A DNA stretch of 40,157 nt from Candidatus Thalassarchaeaceae archaeon (GTDB lineage: Archaea > Thermoplasmatota > Poseidoniia > Poseidoniales > Thalassarchaeaceae), in the NCBI GenBank assembly GCA_029940695.1, contig JAPYUP010000013.1, forward strand, positions 1 through 40,157. The letters run 5' to 3'. The translations under genes and the position numbers were made by a program. Of the stretch, positions 1-8,313 are shown one piece after another (the first letter of the stretch is position 1; every line of letters begins with the position of its first letter). The notes under the pieces were generated by a model. The model had not been told where the DNA came from and ran no database searches. It saw nothing but the letters and a program-made list of their open reading frames with translations.

Positions 1-242
1 TCGGACTTGGCCTTCGCAGCCGCCTCGGCCTTCGCCTTGGCGTCCTCGGCCTTCTTCGCCCTCGCATCGGACTTGGCCTTAGCAGCCGCCTCCTTCTTGG
101 CGGCCGCGTCGGCCTTGGCCTTCGCTGCCGCGTCGGCCTTCGCCTTCGCTGCGGCTTCCTTCTTAGCCTTCGCTGCGGCAGCCATATCGCTCTTTCCGGA
201 CTTGGCGTCATTGCCGCCCTTGTCGGCGTTGGCGTCAGCCAT
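1..242 (-). CDS. Ala/Lys-rich coiled or helical protein, N-terminal part only
   Basis: The minus-strand frame starts at ATG 240-242 and stays open to the window edge, so about 80 residues are visible and the C-terminus is missing. After a short Gly/Asn/Asp-containing head (MADANADKGGNDAKSGKSD) the sequence is almost only Ala, Lys, Glu and Asp in repeating blocks such as AAAKAKAD and AAAKKE. That pattern favours a long charged helix or a disordered basic tail, as in histone H1-like proteins, TolA-like linkers or extensions of ribosomal proteins. A TATA-like box lies about 25 bases upstream of the ATG, which supports this start and a leaderless transcript. I do not recognise the family; the diagnostic domain probably lies beyond the window. 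The plus-strand open frame over the same bases is an Ala/Phe/Leu-rich mirror of the repeat and is not believed. Confidence 0.7.
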   Translation of the reverse strand, partial: MADANADKGGNDAKSGKSDMAAAAKAKKEAAAKAKADAAAKAKADAAAKKEAAAKAKSDARAKKAEDAKAKAEAAAKAKS

Positions 243-260
243 GAAACCCCTTACTAGTCC

Positions 261-272
261 GGATATATTTAG
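261..272 (-). promoter_or_regulatory. TATA-box promoter for the Ala/Lys-rich gene
   Basis: On the minus strand this reads CTAAATATATCC, an AT-rich box in GC-rich surroundings. Its centre is about 25 bases upstream of the ATG at 242, the usual archaeal TATA to start-site distance, so transcription would begin at or next to the start codon. Confidence 0.55.
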
Positions 273-326
273 AATGCGGAGGGATACCCCTCAGATATTT
301 AGCACGAGCTTTCCAGAATGTCAGAT

Positions 327-1739
327 TCACGAGATGATGACTGGTTCCAGGTTGCGGCCCCTGAACTCTCTGGTCTTGAGGACATCTATGACGTAGGACG
401 CCTTCTTAACATGAATCTCGACGATGGATTCGTCGTCACCGAGCATGATTTCGCCGATGGCTATGTCGGGCACTTTGGCCTCCCTCAGGATCCAGTCAGC
501 GAGGGCTAGCTTCGAAGCCTCGGATTTGCCTACGGACAAGCGCACCGCCACCATGCCGAACCCGTCCGACAGTTCGTCCCAGTCATCCTTGCGACGAATC
601 CTCTCCTTGGCTCCCTCGGGCAGCTCGGGCGCATCTACAAGAGGTATTTCCATGTTCCAAGTGTTGGCGATCTTATCGAGCATTCCCTGCTCTCCTCTGG
701 GCACGAAGCTCCAGGCCTCCCCCCTGCGCCCCATTCTCCCGGTCCTCCCGATTCTGTGGACATAGCCCTCGGTCTCACTTGGTAGGTCGTAGTTGACGAC
801 GTGAGTTATGCCATCGACATCGAGGCCGCGCGCAGCGACATCGGTCGCGATGAGGATCTTTGTCCTGCTTTCACGAAAATCATTCAGTATCCGTTCCCTC
901 TTGTTCTGCGCCATGTCACCGTGGAGGGCTGATGAACTGGCCCTGAACCTCTCGAGGCGATCGGCCAGCATCTCGACCATTCGCTTTGTGTTGGTGAATA
1001 TTAGCATTTGATCTCCCTCCTTCATGTTGGCGATAATTCTCCCGAGGGCCCACATCTTGTTGAGGCGCCCGACTCGGATTGCGAATTGCTCGATTTCCGG
1101 AATTTCGACCTTGAGTTCATCGCTCATCACGTGGACAGGCTCGTTCGTGAACTCCTCCGCCGCATCGAGGACTTCTTGGGGGAAGGTTGCGCTGAACAGC
1201 ATCGTCTGCTCCCTGTTGGGCATGTGATCGAAGACCCAGAGAACATCGGGAAAGAATCCCATGTCGAGCATGCGGTCCGCCTCGTCTAGGCAGAAGCGCG
1301 AGATGCTAGCGAGCTTAATGTGCCCACGCTTACTCATGTCAATCACCCTACCGGGAGTCCCCACGATTACATCGACTCCCTTGTCTAGTCGCTTGGCCTG
1401 CCTTTCTATGTCCGTTCCACCGTAGACCGTCTCGATAGAGAGGCCCTTGTCCCCTTGCAGGACTCCAATCTCCTCGGCCACTTGCACGGCGAGCTCGCGC
1501 GTCGGGCAGAGTACCAGCGCTTGGGGCGAGCCCGAGGGCTCGCAGAGTTCTATAATCGGTATCGCGAAGGCGGCAGTCTTGCCCGAACCGGTTCTTGCTT
1601 GGCCCACGACGTCGACGCCCCTTCGCGCGACCGGCAGCGCCTCGACCTGAATCTCGGTGGGCTCGGTCCAACCGAGCCCATCGATGGCTCTAGCAATCGG
1701 AGCCTCAAGGTCCCAGTCGTTGAATGAGGGAGAGGTCAT
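327..1739 (-). CDS. deaD: DEAD-box ATP-dependent RNA helicase with DbpA-type RNA-binding tail
   Basis: The 470-residue protein has all the DEAD-box helicase motifs in order: Q-motif region around residues 6-31, motif I ARTGSGKT (48-55), PTREL (79-83), TPGR (128-131), DEAD (152-155), SAT (183-185), ATDVAARGLD (298-307) and HRIGRTGR (328-335). Residues about 395-470 (from VAVRLSVGKSEASKL to GRNLEPVII) look like the DbpA/CsdA C-terminal RNA-binding fold, which in bacteria guides helicases to structured rRNA. The likely role is ATP-driven RNA remodelling in ribosome assembly or cold adaptation; that is family knowledge, not seen here. The ATG at 1739 lies 10 bases beyond the stop of the upstream 94-residue gene, so the HEAT gene, the small gene and the helicase form a probable operon read leftward. 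Start choice is firm because the Q-motif follows within a few residues. Confidence 0.95.
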   Translation of the reverse strand: MTSPSFNDWDLEAPIARAIDGLGWTEPTEIQVEALPVARRGVDVVGQARTGSGKTAAFAIPIIELCEPSGSPQALVLCPTRELAVQVAEEIGVLQGDKGLSIETVYGGTDIERQAKRLDKGVDVIVGTPGRVIDMSKRGHIKLASISRFCLDEADRMLDMGFFPDVLWVFDHMPNREQTMLFSATFPQEVLDAAEEFTNEPVHVMSDELKVEIPEIEQFAIRVGRLNKMWALGRIIANMKEGDQMLIFTNTKRMVEMLADRLERFRASSSALHGDMAQNKRERILNDFRESRTKILIATDVAARGLDVDGITHVVNYDLPSETEGYVHRIGRTGRMGRRGEAWSFVPRGEQGMLDKIANTWNMEIPLVDAPELPEGAKERIRRKDDWDELSDGFGMVAVRLSVGKSEASKLALADWILREAKVPDIAIGEIMLGDDESIVEIHVKKASYVIDVLKTREFRGRNLEPVIIS

Positions 1740-1749
1740 GGGAATTGCC

Positions 1750-2034
1750 TCAGAAGGTCTCTGCGTCCTTGATGTCCTTCTGCAACTCGCCCATCCAGTA
1801 CTTCCGACAGTTCTTCTTGGTCAGGAACTGGTCCTTGCTGGAGAAGCCATGGTTGTAGTGACCCTTGTCTGCGTTGGCCCATTGGTCCTTGCTCCGCTTG
1901 TGGAACTTCTGCATGACGTGGTTACGCATGTATTGACGAAACTTCAGGGCCTTGTTTCGGTTCTCGCCTTTGGGTGTGACACCATCCCAGAGCTGCTCGA
2001 ACCGCGATAACTTCTCATCAAACTCTTCACTCAT
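1750..2034 (-). CDS. 94-residue hypothetical basic protein
   Basis: A small, charged, soluble protein beginning MSEEFDEKLSRFEQLWDGV. It is rich in Lys, Arg, His and aromatic residues, with a central basic stretch (FRQYMRNHVMQKFHKRSKD) followed by a Trp/His/Tyr/Phe-containing segment and KKNCRKYW near the end. There is no signal peptide, membrane span or metal motif. Its ATG overlaps the stop codon of the upstream HEAT gene in an ATGA arrangement (2031-2034), and the helicase start follows 10 bases after its own stop, so translational coupling of all three is likely. A basic protein next to an RNA helicase suggests nucleic-acid or ribosome association, but that is only inference. I do not recognise the family. 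Confidence 0.8.
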   Translation of the reverse strand: MSEEFDEKLSRFEQLWDGVTPKGENRNKALKFRQYMRNHVMQKFHKRSKDQWANADKGHYNHGFSSKDQFLTKKNCRKYWMGELQKDIKDAETF

Positions 2035-3260
2035 CTGCTGACCTCGCTGGGCGACCGACCTGAATCCCGTTTATCATCCTCACGCAAGTCATTAGCATCT
2101 GATTCCGGGTTCCTTGGTAAGTCCTCCTCTAGTTCCGGAAGCAGAACTACGACCTTGTCCAACGGAGCCAGTGACTTGTTCTTCTCCTCCTCGGTTCCCT
2201 CCAAGTCAGGGTCCACTGACAGGGCCGTCAACCGTTTCCTCAGGTCCGGGTCGCTCTCGGCTCTCAGCAGTTCTACGGCGGCTTCTCGCAGCTCCTGTCC
2301 CGTCAGTATGATGACGAGTTGGCCGATACACGCCTTGCGCATCTCGACATCCTTGTCACCAGCGCCACGGATAATCATACGAGCCACCTTTGGGCTCTGC
2401 ATGTTGAGTTTCTTCAGCGCCCTAATCACGGAGTCCCTGATTGACTTGTCACGCTCTTCGATGCTCGCCTCGACTAGTACGGTTGCTATCCGAGGCTCGA
2501 CGGTGGCTAGGGTAGTCAGGGTCCGAGCGGCATTCCTGCGAACACGCACCTCCTCGTCCTGGAGCGACCAGCTAATCAGGTCCCACGCCTCCGCTCCGCC
2601 CTTGGCAGTAATCGTCCTGAGAATCTTGGAGCCCCTAATCCGTAGATCATCCTCCTCTTCTCTGATCAGTTCGTCCAAGTGCAGGCACCCGACCTCCGGC
2701 CACTGCCTTGACGCTAGTTGAAGGGATGCGAAAGCATTGTCGCGATGCTCTTTCCTGTCGTCTCTGAGTTCCCTGCGGATGATTTCCTCGCACCCGGAAG
2801 GGAACAGCGGAGCGACTTTCTTGAGGCATGCGCGAGCCTCTTCCCTGACTGCCTCCTCACCGTCCAGTAACCTGTCGGAGAGGCATTGGAAGAGGGTGCC
2901 CTGCCTCCTGAGCGCGAACGACGGCAGTGACTTCAGCCCGGCTATGCGCACATCTGGATAGTCATCGTCCAAGGCCTCGATTAGAGCGCTGTGCGCTTGT
3001 TCGGCGTCGCTCTCGAGGACTTTGTGTAGCGCCTTGATGGCGTCTATCCTGCCGAGCATCCACTTGCTTTCGTTGGCGCGAACCTCGACCTTGGCGATGC
3101 GGCCACTGGCCAGCGGGACGATATCCACAAGGAGGAGTCTTTCCCAAGGGCCCGGGTCCGGTGTGAGGGCCCTAATGCTATCCTTCGTGGCTTTGCTTTG
3201 TCTTCCACTACGAATCTGCTTGCCAGTCCGCGGGTCGCGCGCGATGTACTTCCTCGCCAT
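2031..3260 (-). CDS. HEAT-repeat (armadillo-like) scaffold protein
   Basis: The frame gives 409 residues from ATG 3260 (MARKYIARDPRTGKQIRSGR); the frame continues upstream, but the Lys/Arg-rich head and its ATG make 3260 the best start. From about residue 70 to 340 there are repeated pairs of amphipathic helices of roughly 35 residues with the HEAT hallmark of Asp-Val-Arg or similar between helices, for example DDDYPDVRIAGLKSLPSFA, DGEEAVREEARACLKKVA, EEDDLRIRGSKILRTI, DEEVRVRRNAARTLTTLA and DKDVEMRKACIGQL. The C-terminal about 60 residues are acidic and probably disordered. Such proteins form curved scaffolds that bind proteins or nucleic acid; no enzymatic motif is present. The gene overlaps the next by four bases (ATGA) and heads the operon with the 94-residue protein and the helicase. 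Confidence 0.85.
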   Translation of the reverse strand: MARKYIARDPRTGKQIRSGRQSKATKDSIRALTPDPGPWERLLLVDIVPLASGRIAKVEVRANESKWMLGRIDAIKALHKVLESDAEQAHSALIEALDDDYPDVRIAGLKSLPSFALRRQGTLFQCLSDRLLDGEEAVREEARACLKKVAPLFPSGCEEIIRRELRDDRKEHRDNAFASLQLASRQWPEVGCLHLDELIREEEDDLRIRGSKILRTITAKGGAEAWDLISWSLQDEEVRVRRNAARTLTTLATVEPRIATVLVEASIEERDKSIRDSVIRALKKLNMQSPKVARMIIRGAGDKDVEMRKACIGQLVIILTGQELREAAVELLRAESDPDLRKRLTALSVDPDLEGTEEEKNKSLAPLDKVVVLLPELEEDLPRNPESDANDLREDDKRDSGRSPSEVSR

Positions 3261-3372
3261 ATTGAACCGACCCCGGATACCCCCGTCACACTTCAACCAA
3301 ACGCGTTCACGTCCAAGTCCGATGGGCAAGGCTCAAGCATCGCACTCATGCTCTCTGCTAGCGAGGCAGCAG

Positions 3373-3957
3373 ATGAGCGACCGCCGGGCCGATGAGATAG
3401 CGCGGCTACTTCATGCCAGTTTCCACGGTGCGCCCGATCAGGGCATCAGCACGCCCGATCTCGCGAGAATGTGGGCTCTGGAGCTGCAGTGGTTCTCGCC
3501 AGTGGACTCCATGGTCATCGCTGACCGGCTCCACGAGTTCGGTTGGCTCGTGGGGGATGGGGTGTCCCTGATGCCTAATCCCTACATCGAACTACTGCCT
3601 CCCGATTTGGGTTGGCAACCTTTCTCTGGCAGCTTCGCTGTCATCCCGGCTTTCGTACCGCCCTCCACGAACGATGCACCCGAACCGACACAGTCCGAGT
3701 CGAGACCATCCCAGTCCAAAGAGCAGAAACCTCCCACCGAGCAATCGCACCACCCCTCTGATTGTGCGGAGGATAACATACAGGCCCTGATTGCACACGT
3801 CGCTAGGAAGTCCGGCTTGGAACGGAGGGAGGTGATACGTCGCGCTCAGAGGAAGCGCAGGGCTCTCGGCCCGGTCACACTGCGGATGGCAATCGCCCTG
3901 TTGGCACGCGAGCAGAGGCTCGACATGCAAGAGGTCCTCGAGATCATCGAGTCCTGA
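3373..3957 (+). CDS. DUF2240-family archaeal protein
   Basis: From ATG 3373 the product is 194 residues (MSDRRADEIARLLHASF). The N-terminal part carries the pattern Met-Trp-Ala-Leu-Glu-Leu-Gln-Trp-Phe-Ser-Pro followed by a helix ending in GWLVGDG, the winged-helix-like 'RDWFSP...EGLV' pattern I associate with archaeal DUF2240 proteins. A Pro/Ser/Gln-rich linker (about residues 95-145) follows, then a compact helical C-terminus from NIQALIAHVARKSGLERREV to EVLEIIES. The function is unknown in the family; the fold suggests a DNA- or protein-binding role. An in-frame ATG at 3322 would add 17 residues and cannot be excluded. It is divergent from the HEAT gene across a 112-base spacer with no clear TATA box. 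Its TGA (3955-3957) directly abuts the converging stop of the next gene. Confidence 0.75.
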   Translation: MSDRRADEIARLLHASFHGAPDQGISTPDLARMWALELQWFSPVDSMVIADRLHEFGWLVGDGVSLMPNPYIELLPPDLGWQPFSGSFAVIPAFVPPSTNDAPEPTQSESRPSQSKEQKPPTEQSHHPSDCAEDNIQALIAHVARKSGLERREVIRRAQRKRRALGPVTLRMAIALLAREQRLDMQEVLEIIES

Positions 3958-6537
3958 TTAGTCACCGTTGCTGCCGGTACGGACTTCGGCAGCGAGGAGC
4001 CCCGGTAGAACAAGGAGAGCGAGGACGAGAGAGAAGGCCACCGAGATCGAGCTGACCATCCCGAAGTCCCTTATGACCGGGACAGGAGAGAGCATCAACA
4101 CCATGAAACCGCAAATCGTCGTTCCAGCGGACATGAGCAGGGCTGCACCGGTGTTGGCGTACATGTCCCTCATCGCTGGCCAGATGGCCATCCCTGCGGT
4201 GCGGTTGGCTTCGAACCGGCGCCATACGTGAATCGAGTAGTCAATTCCCAGCCCAATCGTGAGGGCGGTAATCATGATGGTCAGAACGTTCCAGTTTATC
4301 TCGAGCACGGCCATCGCTCCGACCACCCACGATCCTGCTAGGCCGACTGGCAGGATCACCAGCAGGGACTGTCCGAACCTACGAGTGAGCAATGTCAGGA
4401 CCAGCATCGAGACCGCCAAGCTGATGGCAGTTGAGCTGATGATCGAGGAAATTAGCCCTGAGAGGACGTTCGAGAGCAGTACGAGGTCGCCTACCACATA
4501 CGCCCTGCCCCCAGTGTCCACGGAGATTATCGCGGCCTCGACGTCAAGCTCATTCACGATCTCGTTCACCATCGCGCTGGTCTCGGCCTCGACGTCGACT
4601 CTGATTCTTAGGTAGCGAATGGACTTCCCGTCATCGGTCAGTGCGACGTGCTGGTTAGTCCGCTCTGCCCACGTGGTCCCCCTCAGTGGCTCGCCTATGC
4701 TGTCGTTGGACTGGAGGGCGGCGATGGCCATGGCGAGGTCGCCCTCCTGGAAGTCTGCAGTAGTGGCCACGTCCTCTCCGAACGCCTCGAGGTTGTGTGC
4801 GAGGCCAAACCCCTCGTCCTGTTCGATGGCGTCAGCTATAATCCTGTAGATACTGTCGTACGAGCCCCACTCAGAGCTCGTTCCCGGGGCCTCGGTAACG
4901 ATTACACCTGGCATCCTGAGTAATGAGTCCTCTACTCCCCTCAGCGCGTCAATCAGGTCCCCCTCGTTATTGAATGAGGACTCGCCCTCCGCTGGTTCAA
5001 CCAGTATGTACACTGACTTGAGGGCGTTGACCTCGTACGAGTCATAGAGGTCGTTGCGTACCTTCATGACCTCCATCTCATCCTCAGACAGGAAGTCGGA
5101 GAGCTCGAAGCTGGTGTCTAGCCCCTGCTGTGCCACGATAACTGAGCCAGCGGTTATTATCGCCACGGTGAGCAGCACCAAGGGCGCGTTGCCACGTTGG
5201 AAGTCCGCCGCCCCCTTAGCCAGTGATTCTAGCTCAAGTCCCCTTTTCGTCGAAGATCCCGTGGTTCTCTCGACGACCACGTGCATGGCCCCTACCGTCA
5301 CCGTGCTGGCGACGAACGCCGAGGCCACGCCTAGAGCCAGGGTAATTCCAAAGGTTCGAAGCGGAGGCAATGGGGAGAACGAGTTTGCTAGGAATGCGAA
5401 CATCGTCGTCACCACAGCTAGGGAGAGTGCCATTCGCAGGTCCATGAACGCCTTCGCCCATGCCTCGGCGGCGCTCCTCGAATCTTCCTTGGCCCTCTCG
5501 TAGCCACGTTGGAGGTGGATGGAGTAGTCGATTCCGAGGCCGAGTACCACTGGAGCCACCGCGATTTCCAGTATGGAGAAGCGTACCCCGATGAGCGTAA
5601 TCGCACCGTAGGTCCAAACCAGCGCAGCCAGCAACGCAGTCAGAGGGGCTACGACCATTGTGATGGACCTGAAGGTCAGGGCGAGCAGAATAACCACGAC
5701 GAGCACAGCTAGGAGAATCAGCCAGACTAGGTTGTCGAGGGTGGACTCGTTGATGTCGTTGCTGATGAGGTCGTCAGAGATGACTCCATACTCGAGAACT
5801 GAGTCGTCGCTGCCTAGCTCGCTGGTCAGCATGGCGCGGATGGTTGTGGCGTGAGCCTGCCTCTCCTCGTTGCTGATGTCACCCGACATTTCGATTAGCC
5901 ACATGGTGCTGCTCGCAGTCGGGGTGGGGTTGCCCTCGCCAGTATCGAGCCAGTCGCACACCGACCCATAGTCGAGGTCATGGTGAAGCATTGCGGAGGA
6001 GGCGAACGAGGCGGTCGCGACGGTCCGTTCGTCGCTGCCCAGAGCATCCCCGCACTCTTCCCCATCGGTCACAGCCTCGAGCATCTGCCGCCAATCACTG
6101 AAGTCCGACAGCTGTCCCGAGTAGTTCCTCTCCTCCAGCGCTCGTTGTAGAATCTCCGCGGCGTTGAGTTGCGAGGAAACGAAGTCACCGTTCGCCTCGG
6201 AGTAGGCCTGGATCCGTCCGTGATCGTCAGCCAGTTGGTGCAGCGCCCTCATCTCAAGGACGTTGGGTAGGAAGTCACCACCCCCTTCCTCGATTGCTGG
6301 TTTGACGTTGATGTATAGCAGGTGGGACGAGGCCCCCATGGACTCTTGGATGCGTCCCTGAGCTTCGTCGGACTCGGTCTCCGGAGCGAACGAGGATAGA
6401 TCGGTGGTGAAGGCAGGGAGGGGGATGAGTACCGATGCCAGGAATGTGGTCAGCAGCAGGCTGACGACTAGAATCGGTACAGAGAGCCTCTCGAAGGCGT
6501 CAGCGATGCGATCAGTCATGGCATCACTGCCTGTCAT
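3958..6537 (-). CDS. RND/MMPL-superfamily membrane protein, 12 membrane spans
   Basis: From ATG 6537 (MTGSDAMTDRIADAFERLSV) the product has 859 residues; a TTG four codons upstream is possible but less likely. The layout is the classic duplicated RND plan: one span (about residues 20-42), a large outer domain to about 265, five spans, then a second span, a second outer domain (about 470-680) and five more spans. Each half has the signature GLGIDYSIH (about 334-342 and 763-771), the MMPL/SecDF-like element that carries proton-coupling residues. The family exports lipids, hopanoids or hydrophobic compounds, or acts in protein export; the substrate here is unknown. The first outer domain has a Cys pair (about residues 162 and 194) that could form a disulfide. 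An AT-rich box at 6556-6571 fits a promoter. A relative lies at 13085. Confidence 0.85.
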   Translation of the reverse strand: MTGSDAMTDRIADAFERLSVPILVVSLLLTTFLASVLIPLPAFTTDLSSFAPETESDEAQGRIQESMGASSHLLYINVKPAIEEGGGDFLPNVLEMRALHQLADDHGRIQAYSEANGDFVSSQLNAAEILQRALEERNYSGQLSDFSDWRQMLEAVTDGEECGDALGSDERTVATASFASSAMLHHDLDYGSVCDWLDTGEGNPTPTASSTMWLIEMSGDISNEERQAHATTIRAMLTSELGSDDSVLEYGVISDDLISNDINESTLDNLVWLILLAVLVVVILLALTFRSITMVVAPLTALLAALVWTYGAITLIGVRFSILEIAVAPVVLGLGIDYSIHLQRGYERAKEDSRSAAEAWAKAFMDLRMALSLAVVTTMFAFLANSFSPLPPLRTFGITLALGVASAFVASTVTVGAMHVVVERTTGSSTKRGLELESLAKGAADFQRGNAPLVLLTVAIITAGSVIVAQQGLDTSFELSDFLSEDEMEVMKVRNDLYDSYEVNALKSVYILVEPAEGESSFNNEGDLIDALRGVEDSLLRMPGVIVTEAPGTSSEWGSYDSIYRIIADAIEQDEGFGLAHNLEAFGEDVATTADFQEGDLAMAIAALQSNDSIGEPLRGTTWAERTNQHVALTDDGKSIRYLRIRVDVEAETSAMVNEIVNELDVEAAIISVDTGGRAYVVGDLVLLSNVLSGLISSIISSTAISLAVSMLVLTLLTRRFGQSLLVILPVGLAGSWVVGAMAVLEINWNVLTIMITALTIGLGIDYSIHVWRRFEANRTAGMAIWPAMRDMYANTGAALLMSAGTTICGFMVLMLSPVPVIRDFGMVSSISVAFSLVLALLVLPGLLAAEVRTGSNGD

Positions 6538-6555
6538 CGAAGCCCCCAAAACCTC

Positions 6556-6571
6556 TTGTTGTAAAAGTTAG
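6556..6571 (-). promoter_or_regulatory. putative TATA-like promoter of the first RND gene
   Basis: On the minus strand this reads TAACTTTTACAACAAG, the most AT-rich stretch in the spacer. Its centre lies about 28 bases from the ATG at 6537, supporting that start over the TTG at 6549. Confidence 0.35.
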
Positions 6572-6648
6572 GGTGAGTTTGTAGCCGACCTTCTCGGATT
6601 TGATTATGCAAGACCTGAAAAGGAGGCCGCCAGTCGAGCGCCCGTCCC

Positions 6649-6906
6649 ATGCCTGTCAAAGTACTGAAGAACGAGGGCCGTGAGCTCAGGCTGCGAATCA
6701 TCGGTGAGACTTCGACGACACTCCAGATGTTCCGATTCCGCCTGAATGAAATGGCCGACGTCGAGTATGCTAACTACTTCCAAAACCACCCTGACCTCGA
6801 CGATCCCGAACTCTACGTCAGGGCCGTAAAGGGCAAGAAGGCCGCCAAGATCCTCACGGACATCTGCTCCACTATCTCCAAGGACTTCTCCAGCATCAAA
6901 CTTTGA
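6649..6906 (+). CDS. rpoL: DNA-directed RNA polymerase subunit L (Rpo11)
   Basis: An 85-residue protein matching archaeal Rpo11/RpoL in length and sequence pattern: a beta-rich start (KVLKNEGRELRLRIIGE), the conserved core in which a short helix precedes a sheet (TTLQMFRFRLNEMADVEYANY), the HPDLDDPELYVRA segment and a C-terminal helix (AAKILTDICSTISKDF). Subunit L pairs with subunit D to form the assembly platform of archaeal RNA polymerase, equivalent to the bacterial alpha dimer and eukaryotic Rpb11. The ATG at 6649 is firm. Upstream TTTGATTATGC (about 6598-6608) could be a weak TATA box giving a short leader; the AAAGGAGG at 6618-6625 lies too far from the start to act as a normal ribosome binding site. 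truD starts 13 bases after its stop, so the two are probably cotranscribed. Confidence 0.93.
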   Translation: MPVKVLKNEGRELRLRIIGETSTTLQMFRFRLNEMADVEYANYFQNHPDLDDPELYVRAVKGKKAAKILTDICSTISKDFSSIKL

Positions 6907-6918
6907 GGCGGTGGGCGC

Positions 6919-8313
6919 GTGACCGAGCGCCCCGTCGAGGAGCGATTGGGCTTGTCAGGGTGGTCAGTGCCCTCCGAGGGCATCGGTGGGTTGCTCAAAG
7001 CTAGGGTTGAGGACTTCCGAGTGGAGGAGATATCCAAGACCCCAGCCATGGACCATAAGGGCCGCTTCACAGTCGCTAGGGTCACCCTGACCAACTGGGA
7101 GACCAACCGCTTCCTCCGACGACTGGCCAGAGCCTGTCGGATCAACAGGAACCGAATCTTCAGTTCTGGGATGAAGGACAAGCGGGCTATCACGACCCAG
7201 ATCTTAGTCATCGACGCCCCGCGGAACAGGGTTGAGGGGGCCGAAATCCCCGATTCCGTGATTGAGGTTCTCGGACGGACCCATCACAAGGTCGTCATGG
7301 GGGACCACGACGGTAACAGATTCACCATCACTGTCAGAGGATGCTGCGATGCCTCTGGAGAACCCATCGACGCTAAGGAGGCAATGAGGCGAGTCCACGT
7401 GATAAGAGAGGGTTTGGCTGAGTCCATAGGCTCTGATGCCTTCCCTAACTGGATAGGGCCCCAGAGGTTCGGGTCGACTAGGCCAGTCACTCCAGAGGTC
7501 GGGCGCGCGGTCATCGAGGGGAACTTCGAGCGCGCGGTGGATCTCTACGTGGGGATGGAGGCCACGAGGGAGAGTGAGGATTCAGCAATTTTCAGAGCGG
7601 CTTGGAGGGAGTCCAGGGACCCTGCCCAGTGCCTTGACATCGCACCGAGCCGACTGGGTTACGAACGAGCAATGCTTGAGCACCTACTGAAGAAACCGGA
7701 CGACTATCTCGGTGCCTTCCGAACTCTCCCCAACTCCCTCCAACTCCTGATGGTGCACTCGCTCCAATCACTCGCCTTCAACCACTCCCTGTCTGCCAGA
7801 CTGGAGGCCGGACTGCCCATAATCGAACCTGCAGTGGGGGACCTCGTCGCACCACTCCAGCCAAATGGCCGCATCGATGTGGGCAAGATGGAGTTAGTCA
7901 GCGAGACGAACCTAGAGCGCTGCAAGAGGAACTGTGGCCTAGGCAGACTCGCCGTCACGGGCCCTTTGCCAGGGAGGAAGGCGGCCTACGCCACCAGTGA
8001 ACCCGGTGAGTGCGAGCAGAGTGCTCTGGAAGCCACCGACCTGACCAGCGTCAACTGGGCCGTGCAGAGAATTCCCCGACTCACTACCTCGGGGACTAGA
8101 AGGGCGCTTTCGGTCCCATTCAGAGATCTCAGCGTGGAGCAGGTTCCCGAAGTCTCCAACTCGCTGTTCGAGCGCTGGGTCTCGGGCCCGAGCAAGGGCG
8201 AGAGGTGGCACCCCGAAGGGGCTTGCCTGCGATTGCGATTCACCCTCCCGCCGGGCACCTACGCAACGGTGCTGATGCGCGAGTTCATGAAATCGCCCTT
8301 GGATCACTATTGA
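6919..8313 (+). CDS. truD: tRNA pseudouridine synthase TruD (Pus7 family)
   Basis: The 464-residue product begins at GTG 6919, 13 bases after rpoL. It has the TruD family signature: RVEDFRVEEI near residues 29-38 and the catalytic loop SGMKDKRA, where Asp87 is the nucleophile that attacks the target uridine. The later element NRFTITVRG and the family block GPQRFGSTRPVTPEVGRA (about 184-201) mark the TRUD insertion domain. The enzyme makes pseudouridine 13 in tRNA and, in archaea and eukaryotes, also position 35 or other RNA sites; exact sites here are unknown. The length is normal for archaeal Pus7-type proteins and no key residue is missing. Its TGA (8311-8313) directly abuts the converging EF-1beta stop. 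Confidence 0.95.
   Translation: MTERPVEERLGLSGWSVPSEGIGGLLKARVEDFRVEEISKTPAMDHKGRFTVARVTLTNWETNRFLRRLARACRINRNRIFSSGMKDKRAITTQILVIDAPRNRVEGAEIPDSVIEVLGRTHHKVVMGDHDGNRFTITVRGCCDASGEPIDAKEAMRRVHVIREGLAESIGSDAFPNWIGPQRFGSTRPVTPEVGRAVIEGNFERAVDLYVGMEATRESEDSAIFRAAWRESRDPAQCLDIAPSRLGYERAMLEHLLKKPDDYLGAFRTLPNSLQLLMVHSLQSLAFNHSLSARLEAGLPIIEPAVGDLVAPLQPNGRIDVGKMELVSETNLERCKRNCGLGRLAVTGPLPGRKAAYATSEPGECEQSALEATDLTSVNWAVQRIPRLTTSGTRRALSVPFRDLSVEQVPEVSNSLFERWVSGPSKGERWHPEGACLRLRFTLPPGTYATVLMREFMKSPLDHY

Noticed and set aside
7-396. Plus-strand open frame rich in Ala, Phe and Leu
   Set aside because: It mirrors the Ala/Lys repeat gene on the minus strand, which has a good promoter and sensible composition.
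6618-6625. Shine-Dalgarno site for rpoL
   Set aside because: AAAGGAGG ends 23 bases before the ATG, too far to act in the usual way.
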